Shown here: positions 50,427 through 59,173 of the stretch, in pieces
Layout of the letters: the number at the start of each line of letters is the position of its first letter
Position numbering within the stretch: the first letter of the stretch is position 1
Source: Dryocola sp051307055
GTDB lineage: Bacteria > Pseudomonadota > Gammaproteobacteria > Enterobacterales > Enterobacteriaceae
Reading direction: 5' to 3'
NCBI RefSeq assembly: GCF_051307055.1
Contig: NZ_CP149994.1
Location: forward strand, 1,674,001 to 1,738,000
Length of the DNA: 64,000 bases
Notes under the pieces: generated by a model
What the model was told of the DNA's origin: nothing
The model's input: the letters and a program-made list of their open reading frames with translations, nothing else
The model's database searches: none
Made by a program: the position numbers and the translations under genes

Positions 50427-50669
50427 ATGAACAGCGATCGGGTCTTTCCTGCTTTTCCTGTGACCGACTGGCAGATTGGTCCCGCCAGGGAAAACGCCTC
50501 ACTGGTGATTAAGTTCGGTTACAGCACCTCTCCTTATGGCACCAACGCTTCAACCTTTGATTCACAGTTCTTTGCCTTAACGCCTGAAATGGCCCGCAGT
50601 CTGATCCATGATTTAGAGCTTTACGCTAAAGAGTGCGAAAGCATTCCGTCGAAAGAAATCGCTCTTTAA
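50427..50669 (+). CDS. BssS-like small protein
   Basis: An 80-residue protein. PVTDWQIGPARENASLVIKF and FALTPEMARSLIHDLELYAK follow the pattern of BssS (biofilm regulation) proteins: a W-x-I near the start, a beta strand and a C-terminal helix with AR...I..LE. The match is partial. ATG 50427 follows AAGGGAAATT. It lies between the second and third icd-like repeats and is followed by a terminator. Confidence 0.55.
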   Translation: MNSDRVFPAFPVTDWQIGPARENASLVIKFGYSTSPYGTNASTFDSQFFALTPEMARSLIHDLELYAKECESIPSKEIAL

Positions 50670-50700
50670 GCCTTGCCTCTTAAGCAGTAACGATAAAGAA

Positions 50701-50728
50701 GCCCGCCAGTTAAAGCCGCGGGTTTTTG
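50701..50728 (+). terminator. Terminator after the BssS-like gene
   Basis: GCCCGC pairs with GCGGGT around an 11-nt loop, followed by TTTTTG. Confidence 0.6.
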
Positions 50729-50899
50729 CATTTCTGGCGCCAGGCTGCCGGGCGCTGAAAAAATTTATATTGCTCATAGCAAAGGCTGCTAAAAACGCTT
50801 TTCATATATCCATTTGAAATTAGCTACCCATCTTCTGGCATATACGCTTTTTCACCACCAGGCTTAACGTCTGTAATAAAAATCAACAGGAGAAAAAGT

Positions 50900-51226
50900 A
50901 TGTCAGAACAGTATGCTGATTGTATTGAAGCCTGTTACAGGTGCGCCGCCGCCTGTGATTTTTGCGCTGCTTCGTGCCTTAAAGAAGAGCAGCTCGATAT
51001 GATGCGTGAATGCGTGCGGCTGGATATACAGTGCGCAAACATCTGTCGCCTGGCGGCGCAGTTGATGACGATGAACAGTGAGTTCGCATCGTCTCTTTGC
51101 AAAGTCTGTGCAGAGGTATGCCGGAAGTGTGGCGAGGAGTGTGGTAAGCATAAAGCCAACCACTGCCAGGACTGCTCAGCGGCATGCATGAATTGTGCAA
51201 AAGCTTGCGGCGATATGGCTGCATAG
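50900..51226 (+). CDS. Four-helix-bundle copper-binding protein (Csp/DUF326)
   Basis: A 108-residue protein with 18 cysteines in helical spacing: ADCIEACYRCAAACDFCAAS, CVRLDIQCANICRLAA, LCKVCAEVCRKCGEECGKH, HCQDCSAACMNCAKACG. This is the Csp (copper storage) fold, in which Cys thiols line a four-helix bundle and hold many Cu(I) ions. No signal peptide is present, so it is a cytosolic form (Csp3-like). ATG 50900 follows AGGAG. A terminator follows at 51271. It is single, with no copper exporter gene adjacent. Confidence 0.88.
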   Translation: MSEQYADCIEACYRCAAACDFCAASCLKEEQLDMMRECVRLDIQCANICRLAAQLMTMNSEFASSLCKVCAEVCRKCGEECGKHKANHCQDCSAACMNCAKACGDMAA

Positions 51227-51270
51227 CATGCGGCGACGATCTGGCTGGCGGTTCGCTGCCGGCCTTTTAT

Positions 51271-51298
51271 AAAGCTGCCCGGGTGGCGGCTTTTTTAT
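51271..51298 (+). terminator. Terminator after the copper-binding protein gene
   Basis: AAAGCTGCC-CGGGT-GGCGGCTTT with further Ts. Confidence 0.75.
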
Positions 51299-51419
51299 TC
51301 TCCCGGCTGGCAGCAAAAGAGGTTCAGCATCCACGTAGCAAAAGTGCGATCCTGCTCTGATTACCTAAGTTAAATTAAGTCTATTCTCTTGGCCGCTTTG
51401 TCAGGCCTTTAGGGTAGTT

Positions 51420-51599
51420 ATGAACTGGATATTTTATATGGGAAGGTGGTATCAGGTTGTTCCTGCGCCGATACAAGGAGGCTATAAACTGAAGATCCCC
51501 GGCGAACGTGCGACGGTTGTCCTGCCACGCAAAACGCTTGAAAAATACGCCCGTGCATATTTCGGTCTGAATTCAGGTGATGAAAAACTGCCGCTTTAA
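51420..51599 (+). CDS. Small protein of unknown function, 59 residues
   Basis: From ATG 51420 (AGGG upstream) the frame reads MNWIFYMGRWYQVVPAPIQG and GYKLKIPGERATVVLPRKTL then EKYARAYFGLNSGDEKLPL. The product is basic and has beta-strand-like segments. No family recognised. It sits between the copper protein and a truncated hydrolase gene, inside the outer icd-repeat interval. Confidence 0.5.
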   Translation: MNWIFYMGRWYQVVPAPIQGGYKLKIPGERATVVLPRKTLEKYARAYFGLNSGDEKLPL

Positions 51600-51682
51600 G
51601 CTGAACGTATTTTCTGCTGTTGAATTGATTGCAATTTCACAGTAAAAAATACCTCTGTAACAAAAATGACCCGGAAGTAATT

Positions 51683-51826
51683 ATGCCTGACGAGGTTTCG
51701 CATCGGCTTTTTCATGTCAACTTTCATGGTGAAACCATAAGTGCCGATAGTACCGCAGGTACGAAAGGGCATATTTTAATGATCCATGGCGGATCCAAAG
51801 ATCGTACCTGTAATGACGAAGCCTGA
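51683..51826 (+). pseudogene. N-terminal fragment of a hydrolase-like gene, truncated at the third icd-like repeat
   Basis: From ATG 51683 it encodes MPDEVSHRLFHVNFHGETIS then TKGHILMIHGGSKDR; the HGGS element resembles an alpha/beta hydrolase oxyanion loop. The frame stops at TGA 51824, inside the sequence that resembles the icd 3' end, so the rest was probably lost when an element recombined or was deleted there. Confidence 0.4.
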
Positions 51827-51884
51827 AACACGTAAGCAGTTTTACTGATTATGTGAAAACGGGGACCTTCCGGCTCCCGTTTTA
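51815..51884 (+). repeat. Third, decayed copy of the icd 3'-end attachment repeat
   Basis: GAAACACGTAAGCAG, then TTTTACTGATTATGTG, AAAACGGGGA and GGCTCCCGTTTT align in order with the icd end and terminator (AACACATGTAATCAG, GATTGTGTGATAACGGGAGC). Several substitutions and small gaps are present, so it is older than the copy at 50186. Confidence 0.6.
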
Positions 51885-51927
51885 AGGCTATCAAATTTCT
51901 TCACTTCGATAAAAACGACAGCGCCGT

Positions 51928-53145
51928 TTATTCAGCGAACAAATCCGGGCCGAATACTTCATAATGGATATGCGTTTCCGGCACGCCCAGGTTCATCAAC
52001 GCATCGTGTTGTAAACGCATAAACGGGACCGGGCCGCAGATATAATATTCGGCGTCAGGTAAAAGGATCTGGTCTGCTATCTGGCCAAGCTCTACGAAGC
52101 CTGCGAAATCATAATCCTCGCCCTCAATATCGCTCTCAAGCGGCTCGTTATAGAACATCACCAGCCTGAAGTTTTCATGTTCCGCCGCCGTCTGACGCAG
52201 TTTGTGCTTCATCGCCTGGACCTTGCCGTTGCGGGCGCCGTGAATAAAGACCAGAGGCCGCTGCTCAGGAGACTGCAGCACCCGCTTAAGCATACTGATC
52301 ATGGGCGTCAGCCCCACGCCGCCGCTGATCAGCACGACCGGATTAGTAGCGTTAACGTTGATATAGAAGTTGCCGTAAGGCGGGGCGAGTTTGATGCTGT
52401 CGCCGACGTTGACATGATCATGCAGCAGGTTGGAAACGTACCCTGGCGGCTGGATATCGTTACCATCTTCACGCTTCACTGAGATCCGGTACGTCCGCCC
52501 GTTTGGCGCGTCGGAAAGGCTGTACTGTCGAATCTGTTGGACGCCCAAATCCGGTACCTGCACCGCCACGCTGGTATACTGCCCGGGTTCGAAGCTGGCT
52601 ACCGGCAGCCCGTCCTCTGGCTCCATCACAAACGAGGTGATGACATCGCTTTCGGGATTCTTTTCACGCACGATAAAGGTGCGCCAGCCATTCCAGCCGC
52701 CGGGCGCGGCGGCGCTGACCCGATAGAGTTCATGTTCCATACCTATCAGCACGCCAGCCAGCTGTCCGTAAGCTTCTCCCCACGCATTCAGAATGTCATC
52801 GGTCGCGGCATCCCCAAGCACTTCTTTGATGGCGCCAAGCAGATGCTCACCGACGATGGGATACTGATCGGGCTGCACGCCAAGGCTGGTGTGCTTGTTG
52901 GCGATGTTCTCCAGCAGCGCATTCAGGCTGAGAGGATCGTCAATATTGGCGGCGTAGGCGTAGACCGCACGGGCCAGGGCTTCCTGCTGCTGCCCCTTCT
53001 GCTGGTGGGCCATATTAAAAACATTTTTAAGTTCAGGGTGGGCCTGCAGCATATTCTGGTAAAAGCGGGTGACGATCTCTTTGCCGTGTTCCGCAAGCAC
53101 CGGTACCGTGGCTTTGATAATATTTTTGGTTTGCTCAGTCATCAT
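51928..53145 (-). CDS. hmp: Flavohemoglobin, NO dioxygenase (Hmp-like)
   Basis: A 405-residue protein from ATG 53145 (GAGGAATGTCGT upstream). The globin domain has the proximal His in LLENIANKHTSLGV and distal Phe/Tyr in FYQNMLQ. The ferredoxin-reductase domain has the FAD motif RQYSLSDAPNG, the NAD motif ISGGVGLTPMISM and a C-terminal IHYEVFGPD. It converts NO to nitrate with NAD(P)H. Many residues differ from E. coli Hmp, and it is not at the glyA locus, so it may be a second copy. No NsrR site was clearly seen. Confidence 0.92.
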   Translation of the reverse strand: MMTEQTKNIIKATVPVLAEHGKEIVTRFYQNMLQAHPELKNVFNMAHQQKGQQQEALARAVYAYAANIDDPLSLNALLENIANKHTSLGVQPDQYPIVGEHLLGAIKEVLGDAATDDILNAWGEAYGQLAGVLIGMEHELYRVSAAAPGGWNGWRTFIVREKNPESDVITSFVMEPEDGLPVASFEPGQYTSVAVQVPDLGVQQIRQYSLSDAPNGRTYRISVKREDGNDIQPPGYVSNLLHDHVNVGDSIKLAPPYGNFYINVNATNPVVLISGGVGLTPMISMLKRVLQSPEQRPLVFIHGARNGKVQAMKHKLRQTAAEHENFRLVMFYNEPLESDIEGEDYDFAGFVELGQIADQILLPDAEYYICGPVPFMRLQHDALMNLGVPETHIHYEVFGPDLFAE

Positions 53146-53247
53146 ACGACATTCCTCCCGAAGCCTTCTGTTAGTCACTTAAAGCTAGCAGGACATCTGC
53201 TTTGTGGCTAACCAGCAGCCTGCTCTGGCGTACAGGCCTGCTTATCT

Positions 53248-53919
53248 TCAGGTAACCGGCTCGATCAACTCTGGCCCCTGGTTTTTAACGTTGCCCACGG
53301 CGCGCGTAACCGGATGCCAGGTAAAGTTGTCTGACGCCACAGCGCCATCAGCAGCAACTTCCTCGGCCTCTTTTCCCCCTGTATCCTGCCTCATCCATTC
53401 GCGTGCCGCTTCCGCGGTGAGAACAAGCGGGCGCCTGTCGTGGATATCGATCAGCCCCTTATCTGCGGCCCCCGTGACAATCAGAAATCCCTCGGCGTCG
53501 TCCCCTCGCTCAAACGGCGTGCTGCCAATGGCCGCCATAAATATGGGCTGGCCATCTGAGCGATGAATAAAGTAGGGCTGCTTCTTATCGCCTTCTTTCT
53601 TCCATTCATACCAGCCGTCAGCAAACACGATAGCGCGCCCACGCTGCCAGAGCGGCTTAAACATTCTGCTGGCGGCCGCGGTTTCCACACGGGCATTTAT
53701 TAACGGCGGTTTATCCCACCATCCTGGCGCATATCCCCAGAAGACCGGATCCAGATGCAACGCGTCGTCCCGCTCGCTCAGCAGCAAAACTTTGGTGCCG
53801 GGCGCCACGTTGTAACGCCCAATCGGTTCAGGGTCGTAGGGAATATCCCGGTCAGCTTCATCAGCCAGGTAAGTCAGATACTCTTCGCGAGTTTGCGCCT
53901 GGGCAAAGCGTCCGCACAT
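53248..53919 (-). CDS. yedK: SRAP/HMCES-type abasic site protein YedK
   Basis: A 223-residue protein; ATG 53919 gives MCGRF, with catalytic Cys2 exposed after Met removal. The active-site set N37 (RYNVAP), N75 (LINARVET), E105 (GWYEW) and H160 (DIHDRRP) is intact. It crosslinks to abasic sites in single-stranded DNA to shield them. Single gene; downstream lies the hmp gene on the same strand. Confidence 0.93.
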   Translation of the reverse strand: MCGRFAQAQTREEYLTYLADEADRDIPYDPEPIGRYNVAPGTKVLLLSERDDALHLDPVFWGYAPGWWDKPPLINARVETAAASRMFKPLWQRGRAIVFADGWYEWKKEGDKKQPYFIHRSDGQPIFMAAIGSTPFERGDDAEGFLIVTGAADKGLIDIHDRRPLVLTAEAAREWMRQDTGGKEAEEVAADGAVASDNFTWHPVTRAVGNVKNQGPELIEPVT

Positions 53920-53994
53920 GGTCACCTCCTGAGTAATACAGGAAGTATAGCTGCTGTATGTACTAATTTATGTCTATATAAATCATCATGTTAA

Positions 53995-54180
53995 TTATTC
54001 CTCAATCCGCAATCCATAGGTTTTAAACTTCTTCAGCACGATGGCCATCACTTCATCGTCGAGCGCCGGGGCGGGATCGCCTATTGCTAAGGTCATCAGA
54101 TACATCTGCTGCAGCGTTACCGCAGGGCGCTTTTTAAAGAAGAGGGGCCAGCCATTGAGCGCTACGCGTTTTATGAACGG
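53995..54180 (-). pseudogene. Possible C-terminal gene remnant
   Basis: The minus frame is open from a stop at 54215 and reads RPFIKRVALNGWPLFFKKRP, LQQMYLMTLAIGDPAPALDD and MAIVLKKFKTYGLRIEE. It looks like real coding sequence, but no start codon or family was found. Confidence 0.25.
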
Positions 54181-54283
54181 GCGCGTAATAAGATATGAGG
54201 GATATCAGGAAGTTGAAATTTTGAGCGAACGGTATCAGGGGGAATTGCATCGCGCAGGAGGGATGTGTAATATGCCCGCCAGT

Positions 54284-54359
<76 letters not shown>

Positions 54360-54597
54360 TTTCAAACTCTTCCCAAATCTGCCTTAGTCAATTCAAATCC
54401 CCTGTACTACGCGTTATAGCTCGTTTCCTGTCTCCGGTTATCAACTGGCCCCAATCTAAATCAAGTGCATGTTGTGGGCTTTCTGTGTTCGGTCCAGGGA
54501 GATGCCTCAATAAATAAACACCGCCAGGTCCAAAGAGAAAGCCTGGAAGCTGTCAGATGATGTCTGGATTGTAGCTAGAAGGTGTTGCCTCTGGTTT

Positions 54598-54927
54598 CAG
54601 GTACTGGCGCACGCAATACCGCTTACATAGAAAAAAAGCGGCTGGCTTTTGGTGTCTATCCGGCAGTGTCTCTCATTGGCGAGGGTATTGCGTGATGAAG
54701 CCAGGAAAAGCTGTCTGGGAGATCCCGCCAGATCGCATGAAGATGAAACGTCCTCATCTTGCGCCCCTGTCAACTCAGGTACTGGAAGCGTTACAGGGCA
54801 TGGTTTCCGCCACACGATGAGCACAGTCTTGCATGAGCAGGAATTCAACACGGCATGGATTGAGACTCAGTTAGCTCAGGTGGATAAAAACGCGATTCGC
54901 GGAACCTACGCCAGCGATGCCATCTGA
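54598..54927 (+). pseudogene. Collapsed P4-family integrase gene
   Basis: Three non-contiguous integrase segments are joined: YIEKKRLAFGVYPAVSL (N-terminal DUF4102 region), KAVWEIPPDRMKMKRPHLAP (core region) and GHGFRHTMSTVLHEQEFNTA with TQLAQVDKNAIRGTY (catalytic end, with the GFRHT Arg and the family Tyr). Stops at 54694 and 54818 and large internal deletions make it non-functional. It lies about 240 nt after tRNA-Thr, the normal place for a P4-type integrase. Confidence 0.65.
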
Positions 54928-55023
54928 GAGCTGCGTATCCTCAACGAGGGTAAAGCCCAGCTTGTCCGTGTAATCCTCAATTGCGCGACCGTAGTCATCG
55001 ACCACCACGGCCATATACCCCAT
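54919..55023 (-). pseudogene. N-terminal fragment of a VOC (glyoxalase-like) protein gene
   Basis: From ATG 55023 the frame reads MGYMAVVVDDYGRAIEDYTD then KLGFTLVEDTQLSDG, the first beta-alpha-beta of a vicinal oxygen chelate protein. It breaks off at the end of the integrase remnant. No metal-ligand residues of the second half remain. Confidence 0.4.
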
Positions 55024-55287
55024 GCATCGCTTCTGCGTTCCCATTTTCTGCTCTGTCAGGTTTCAGGCATAACTGCCGTATGTTCTTTTTTATCGCAAAA
55101 GAAATTAGTTCGCCTTCTGGCTTGGCCCAGAGCATCGGCTTCCGCTTCTGTTGGCACGAAACAGGCGGAGAGTAGATTCATCCTTACCAGACTGATTGCA
55201 TGTAAAGCCAGGCATCAACATTGCGAGTATCGTGGCTACACTGACAGGCAGAGAAACTGAACCGCATGGGGCCTTTTTCACCGTCGG

Positions 55288-56301
55288 TTATTCGTCTTTA
55301 CTGCTTGATTGTCGCACTTTCATTCTTCCCACCAGAGTAACGTGCGTCGCGGCATCTTCCTGATTATACAAGTACTCCACCGCCAGCCGCCCCAGCTCGC
55401 CATAGGGAAGTTCAATACTGGTTAGCGAAGGTGTCATTTGTTCGGAAATCTTCTGGTCATCATAGCCAGCTACCAGCATGTCCCGGGGAATCTGCACGCC
55501 GTGCATCGCCAGCGCCTGGTAGCAGCCAATGGCGAGCCAGTCGCTGGCACAAAAGATGGCGTCCGGGCGTTCGTCCAGTTCCAGCAGCGCCCTGGTGGCG
55601 GTAAAAGACTCGTTAAACTGCCAGTTGGTCTGGCGCACCAGACGGTCGTCACAGGGGAGTCCGGCCTGCTGTAACGCGGCCTGATAGCCTGCCAGCCGCT
55701 GGCGCGAGGCCTCCATCCAGCTTTCGCCGGCAATATGAGCAATACGCCTGGCTCCGCGGTCAATCAGGTGCTTCGTCACCTGAAAGGCGTTGGCATAGTC
55801 ATCGGGTATGAATGATGGCAGCAACGGCAGGCCGGGATCGCGCTGGTTAAGCAGGACCAGCGGAATGCGGTTGCAGTCCTGAAAATCGCTTATGTCGACC
55901 AGCGTCGTGACAGGAGACGCGAGAATAATCCCTATACAGTTGCGCTTTTCCAGCTGGCGAATAAAGTTCAGTGCCAGCTTCACATCATCACCATAGTCAT
56001 AAACCGTGAGCAGTAATTCGTTACGACAGGCTGTTTCACGCGCCTGGCTGATGGCATCGATAAACGGATCGTAGCTCTGCAGGGAGCTTATCAGTAGCGC
56101 TATTTCTTCCTGATTATTCGGGGTATGCAGCGCGGGTAGACGATCATAACCGAGTTCCGTCGCGACAGAAATCACCCGCTGGCGGGTGTCCTCGCTAAGT
56201 TTGATATTGCGGGACTGGTTAAGCACCAGCGATACCGTCGCCTGCGACACCCCTGCCGTGCGCGCAATATCGTTCATCGTCACTTTGTTTTTCCGCTTCA
56301 T
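55288..56301 (-). CDS. LacI-family transcriptional regulator
   Basis: A 337-residue repressor. The N-terminal helix-turn-helix VTMNDIARTAGVSQATVSLV and hinge (LSEDTRQRVISVATELGYDR) precede a periplasmic-binding-protein-like effector domain with DAIFCASDWLAIGCYQALAM and VPxDMLVAGYDDQK-like features (IPRDMLVAGYDDQKISEQMT). It is divergent from a glycosidase-symporter-porin operon, which it likely represses until an oligosaccharide is present. CDS ends 11 residues after the last strand, normal for the family. Confidence 0.88.
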   Translation of the reverse strand: MKRKNKVTMNDIARTAGVSQATVSLVLNQSRNIKLSEDTRQRVISVATELGYDRLPALHTPNNQEEIALLISSLQSYDPFIDAISQARETACRNELLLTVYDYGDDVKLALNFIRQLEKRNCIGIILASPVTTLVDISDFQDCNRIPLVLLNQRDPGLPLLPSFIPDDYANAFQVTKHLIDRGARRIAHIAGESWMEASRQRLAGYQAALQQAGLPCDDRLVRQTNWQFNESFTATRALLELDERPDAIFCASDWLAIGCYQALAMHGVQIPRDMLVAGYDDQKISEQMTPSLTSIELPYGELGRLAVEYLYNQEDAATHVTLVGRMKVRQSSSKDE

Positions 56302-56444
56302 CCGTTCTCTCCCTCTGGCGACATCGCATCATACCTTAACTGTCCGATTTAGCGCCGCCGATCACGTTTCTTTTTCACGCAGCAACGAACTTTGTGAGTG
56401 CGGTCGCTTTTCTGCACATCACGATTTGCGCATTCCCGCTTCGA

Positions 56445-56458
56445 CTAATATTTATTAG
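56445..56458. promoter_or_regulatory. CTAATATTTATTAG palindrome, possible LacI-type operator
   Basis: A 14-nt near-perfect palindrome 28 nt before the glycosidase start. It lacks the central CG usual for LacI-family operators, so the link is tentative. Confidence 0.3.
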
Positions 56459-56486
56459 CTAAATATTATCAACAGGAGAAACATCG

Positions 56487-57575
56487 ATGAAAGAGCAATG
56501 GAGCAAGCCGCAGGCGCAGGCGTGGTATCAGCAACAGGGCTGGCTGTGCGGGTTTAACTATCTGCCGTCCACGGCGGTGAACTGGACCGATATCTGGCAG
56601 AAGGAGACCTTCGATCCCACCACCATCGACCGCGAGCTGGGATGGGCGGCGGACGCGGGGTATAACACCCTGCGCATTAACCTGCCGTTTATCGTCTGGG
56701 AGCACGATCGCGATGGCCTGATGGCGCGCATCGAACGCTTCCTGACGCTGGCCGCCGGCCACGGCTTCAGCACCATGCTGACGCTGATGGACGACTGCGG
56801 CTTCTCCGGGGATGAGCCCTACCTCGGGCCGCAAAAAGCGCCGGTGTCGGGCAAGCATAACAGCCAGGCGGCGGCGAGTCCGGGCCGCGACAAGGTCTGC
56901 GATCCTGACTGCTGGCCGCAGATAGAGCGCTATATCCGCGACGTTATCCGCCAATTCCGCGACGATAAGCGGGTGCTGATGTGGGATCTTTACAACGAGC
57001 CGGCCAATCGAGGTATTTTTGCCACCGGTACCGAAGAGGTACTGTACGACGAAAAACTCGAAACCTATGCGCTCGATCTGATGAAACTGGCATTCCAGTG
57101 GGCACGTGAGGAGGATCCCTCTCAGCCGCTCACGGTCGGCGCGTGGCGCCTGCCTGCCGAAGAGGAGGGCGAAACCTTTTATCAGCATCCGCTGGACCAG
57201 ACCGCGCTGGAGCTGTCGGACGTGGTGAGCTACCACGCCTACACCAACACTGCCCGCATGACGGCGATTATCCAGCAGCTGCAGCAGCTGGGCCGCCCGA
57301 TCTTCTGTACCGAATGGCTGGCGCGCCACGTGGGCGGCACCATCGAAGAGCAGCTCCCGCTGATGTATATGGCGAAAGTCGCACCCTATCAGTGGGGACT
57401 GGTGCGCGGCAAAACCCAGACCTGGCTGCCGTGGCCGGTGGTAATGAAAGAGTCTGCCGACTACTGCCGCCTGTGGTTCCACGATGTGTTCGAGGAGAAC
57501 GGTATCCCGTTCTCACGCACTGAAATCGCGCTGATACGCAAGCTGCGCAATATCGCTCCGCAATCGCGGGCATAA
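56487..57575 (+). CDS. Clan GH-A glycoside hydrolase (GH5/GH42-like beta-glycosidase)
   Basis: A 362-residue cytoplasmic enzyme (no signal peptide). The acid/base Glu is in MWDLYNEPANRG (E171) and the nucleophile in PIFCTEWLARH (E276), the fold pattern of clan GH-A; TLRINLPFIVWEHD is the beta-2/beta-3 region. It is preceded by AACAGGAGAAAC. In the operon with a GPH symporter and an outer-membrane porin it probably cleaves an imported beta-linked disaccharide. The sugar is not determined. Confidence 0.8.
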   Translation: MKEQWSKPQAQAWYQQQGWLCGFNYLPSTAVNWTDIWQKETFDPTTIDRELGWAADAGYNTLRINLPFIVWEHDRDGLMARIERFLTLAAGHGFSTMLTLMDDCGFSGDEPYLGPQKAPVSGKHNSQAAASPGRDKVCDPDCWPQIERYIRDVIRQFRDDKRVLMWDLYNEPANRGIFATGTEEVLYDEKLETYALDLMKLAFQWAREEDPSQPLTVGAWRLPAEEEGETFYQHPLDQTALELSDVVSYHAYTNTARMTAIIQQLQQLGRPIFCTEWLARHVGGTIEEQLPLMYMAKVAPYQWGLVRGKTQTWLPWPVVMKESADYCRLWFHDVFEENGIPFSRTEIALIRKLRNIAPQSRA

Positions 57576-57620
57576 TAATAACGACCCGGCGGTTCGCCGC
57601 CGGGCAACCAGGTACGCACT

Positions 57621-59015
57621 ATGGCAATGACAATGAAAATACCGTCTCGCGAGTTGTGGTCTTATTTTGGCTATGGTTTAGGTCAGTGTTTTAGCTTTGG
57701 TTTAGTGGGTTCGTTTATTAACTATTTTTACACCGACGTGCTGGGGATCTCCGCCCTGGCGGCAAGCACCATCTTTCTGATTGCCCGGGCATGGGATGCG
57801 GTTCATGACCCGCTGTTTGCCAGTATTATGGATACCATTAACAGCCGTTTCGGCAAGTTTCGCCACTTTTTACTGATCGCCCCGCTGCTGATCACCGGCG
57901 TCACCCTGCTGTCGTTCTATAAAATCGAAGCGGACATGACCACCAGAATCCTTTACGCCGGAGTGACGTATATTCTGTGGGGGACGCTGTATGCCATCTC
58001 GGATATTCCGTTCTGGTCGATGTCGTCGGTGATGACCAACGACTCCGGCCAGCGTACCCGCGCGGTGACGGCGGCGATGCTGGGGGTGAACGCCGGGATT
58101 GCCTGCGCCAGTATCTTTTTCCCGAAGCTGGCGGCCTTCTTCGCCCAGCACAGCAACGATAAAGGCTACTTTATGGCGGCCCTGGTGATGATGCTGGTCG
58201 GCCTACCGCTGATGCTCAACGGATTTATACAAATTAAGGAGCGCGTGCCGCCGAGCCCGGAAAAGGTGACGATGCGCGATACCTTCCATAACCTGCGCCA
58301 GAACAAGCCGCTGTTTGTCATCCTGCTCTCGTTCTTTTTCTGCGTGTTCCATAACGTCGCGGGTGGGATCTACATCTACTTCTTTATCTATAACATGGGT
58401 GACGCCAGCCTGCAGATGGGGATCGGCATTATGGGGATTGCAGCTGCGGTGGTGTGCCTGATTGCCCCGCTGCTGACGCGCAAAATGCAGAAGCGCAAAC
58501 TGTTTATGATCCTGTGCGGGCTGGATATCGCGGTGCGCGTGGTGATGTGGTTTGTGGGCTATCACCACACGGTGCTGCTGTTTATCCTGCTCGGTCTCAG
58601 CACGCTGTTTGTGATGATGTCCAATTTACTGACCTCGTCAATGATTGCCGACACCATTGAGTATGCCGAGTACCACACCAACAGGCGCTGTGCGGCCATT
58701 ACCTTCTCCGGGCAGACCTTTACCGGCAAGATGTCGGTGGCGGTGGGTGGGGGGTTAATCGGGGTGTTTCTGACTCTGATTCACTACGTGCCGCAGGCGC
58801 AAACCCAGAGTGACAGCGTGCTGTCGGGGCTGTTTTTCGGTATCTGCCTGCTGCCCGCCGTCGGCTCGCTGATCCGCCTTGGGGTGATGTCGCGCTTTAC
58901 CTTTACGGAGGATAAACACGCCGAGATTTGCCGTCTGCTGGCCGAACGTCGACAGGCGAATCTTCCTGCCAGCGATGTTGAGGAAAAATTAAATCAACCG
59001 GCGACGATAACTTAA
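57621..59015 (+). CDS. GPH-family glycoside:cation symporter (MelB type)
   Basis: A 464-residue, 12-helix transporter. ARAWDAVHDPLFASIMD carries the conserved Asp residues of helix II, with STIFLIARAWD and MLGVNAGIACASIFF-like segments typical of MelB/GPH. YAEYHTNRRCAAITFSGQTF near residue 360 is the conserved loop 10-11. It imports a glycoside with Na+ or H+. It lies 45 nt after the glycosidase stop and is followed by a hairpin before the porin. Confidence 0.87.
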   Translation: MAMTMKIPSRELWSYFGYGLGQCFSFGLVGSFINYFYTDVLGISALAASTIFLIARAWDAVHDPLFASIMDTINSRFGKFRHFLLIAPLLITGVTLLSFYKIEADMTTRILYAGVTYILWGTLYAISDIPFWSMSSVMTNDSGQRTRAVTAAMLGVNAGIACASIFFPKLAAFFAQHSNDKGYFMAALVMMLVGLPLMLNGFIQIKERVPPSPEKVTMRDTFHNLRQNKPLFVILLSFFFCVFHNVAGGIYIYFFIYNMGDASLQMGIGIMGIAAAVVCLIAPLLTRKMQKRKLFMILCGLDIAVRVVMWFVGYHHTVLLFILLGLSTLFVMMSNLLTSSMIADTIEYAEYHTNRRCAAITFSGQTFTGKMSVAVGGGLIGVFLTLIHYVPQAQTQSDSVLSGLFFGICLLPAVGSLIRLGVMSRFTFTEDKHAEICRLLAERRQANLPASDVEEKLNQPATIT

Positions 59016-59073
59016 TTCTGACGTATTAAATTTAATATCTGTTCGTTCAAATAATTATCATTCACAGTCGATG

Positions 59074-59106
59074 ATAACCCGCCAGCAGCAATAGCGCGGG
59101 TTATTA
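59074..59106 (+). terminator. Hairpin between symporter and porin genes
   Basis: ATAACCCGC pairs with GCGGGTTAT around a 13-nt loop, with a short T-rich tail. It may be a partial terminator. Confidence 0.5.
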
Positions 59107-59173
59107 TTGGCATTGGTGCCGTCGCTTACAATAAATAACGCATTTCATTTAATTAAAAATACAAGGTTTACCG

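Noticed and set aside
56469..57482. A 337-codon minus-strand frame
   Set aside because: Antisense to the GH-A glycosidase gene, whose catalytic Glu residues are intact.
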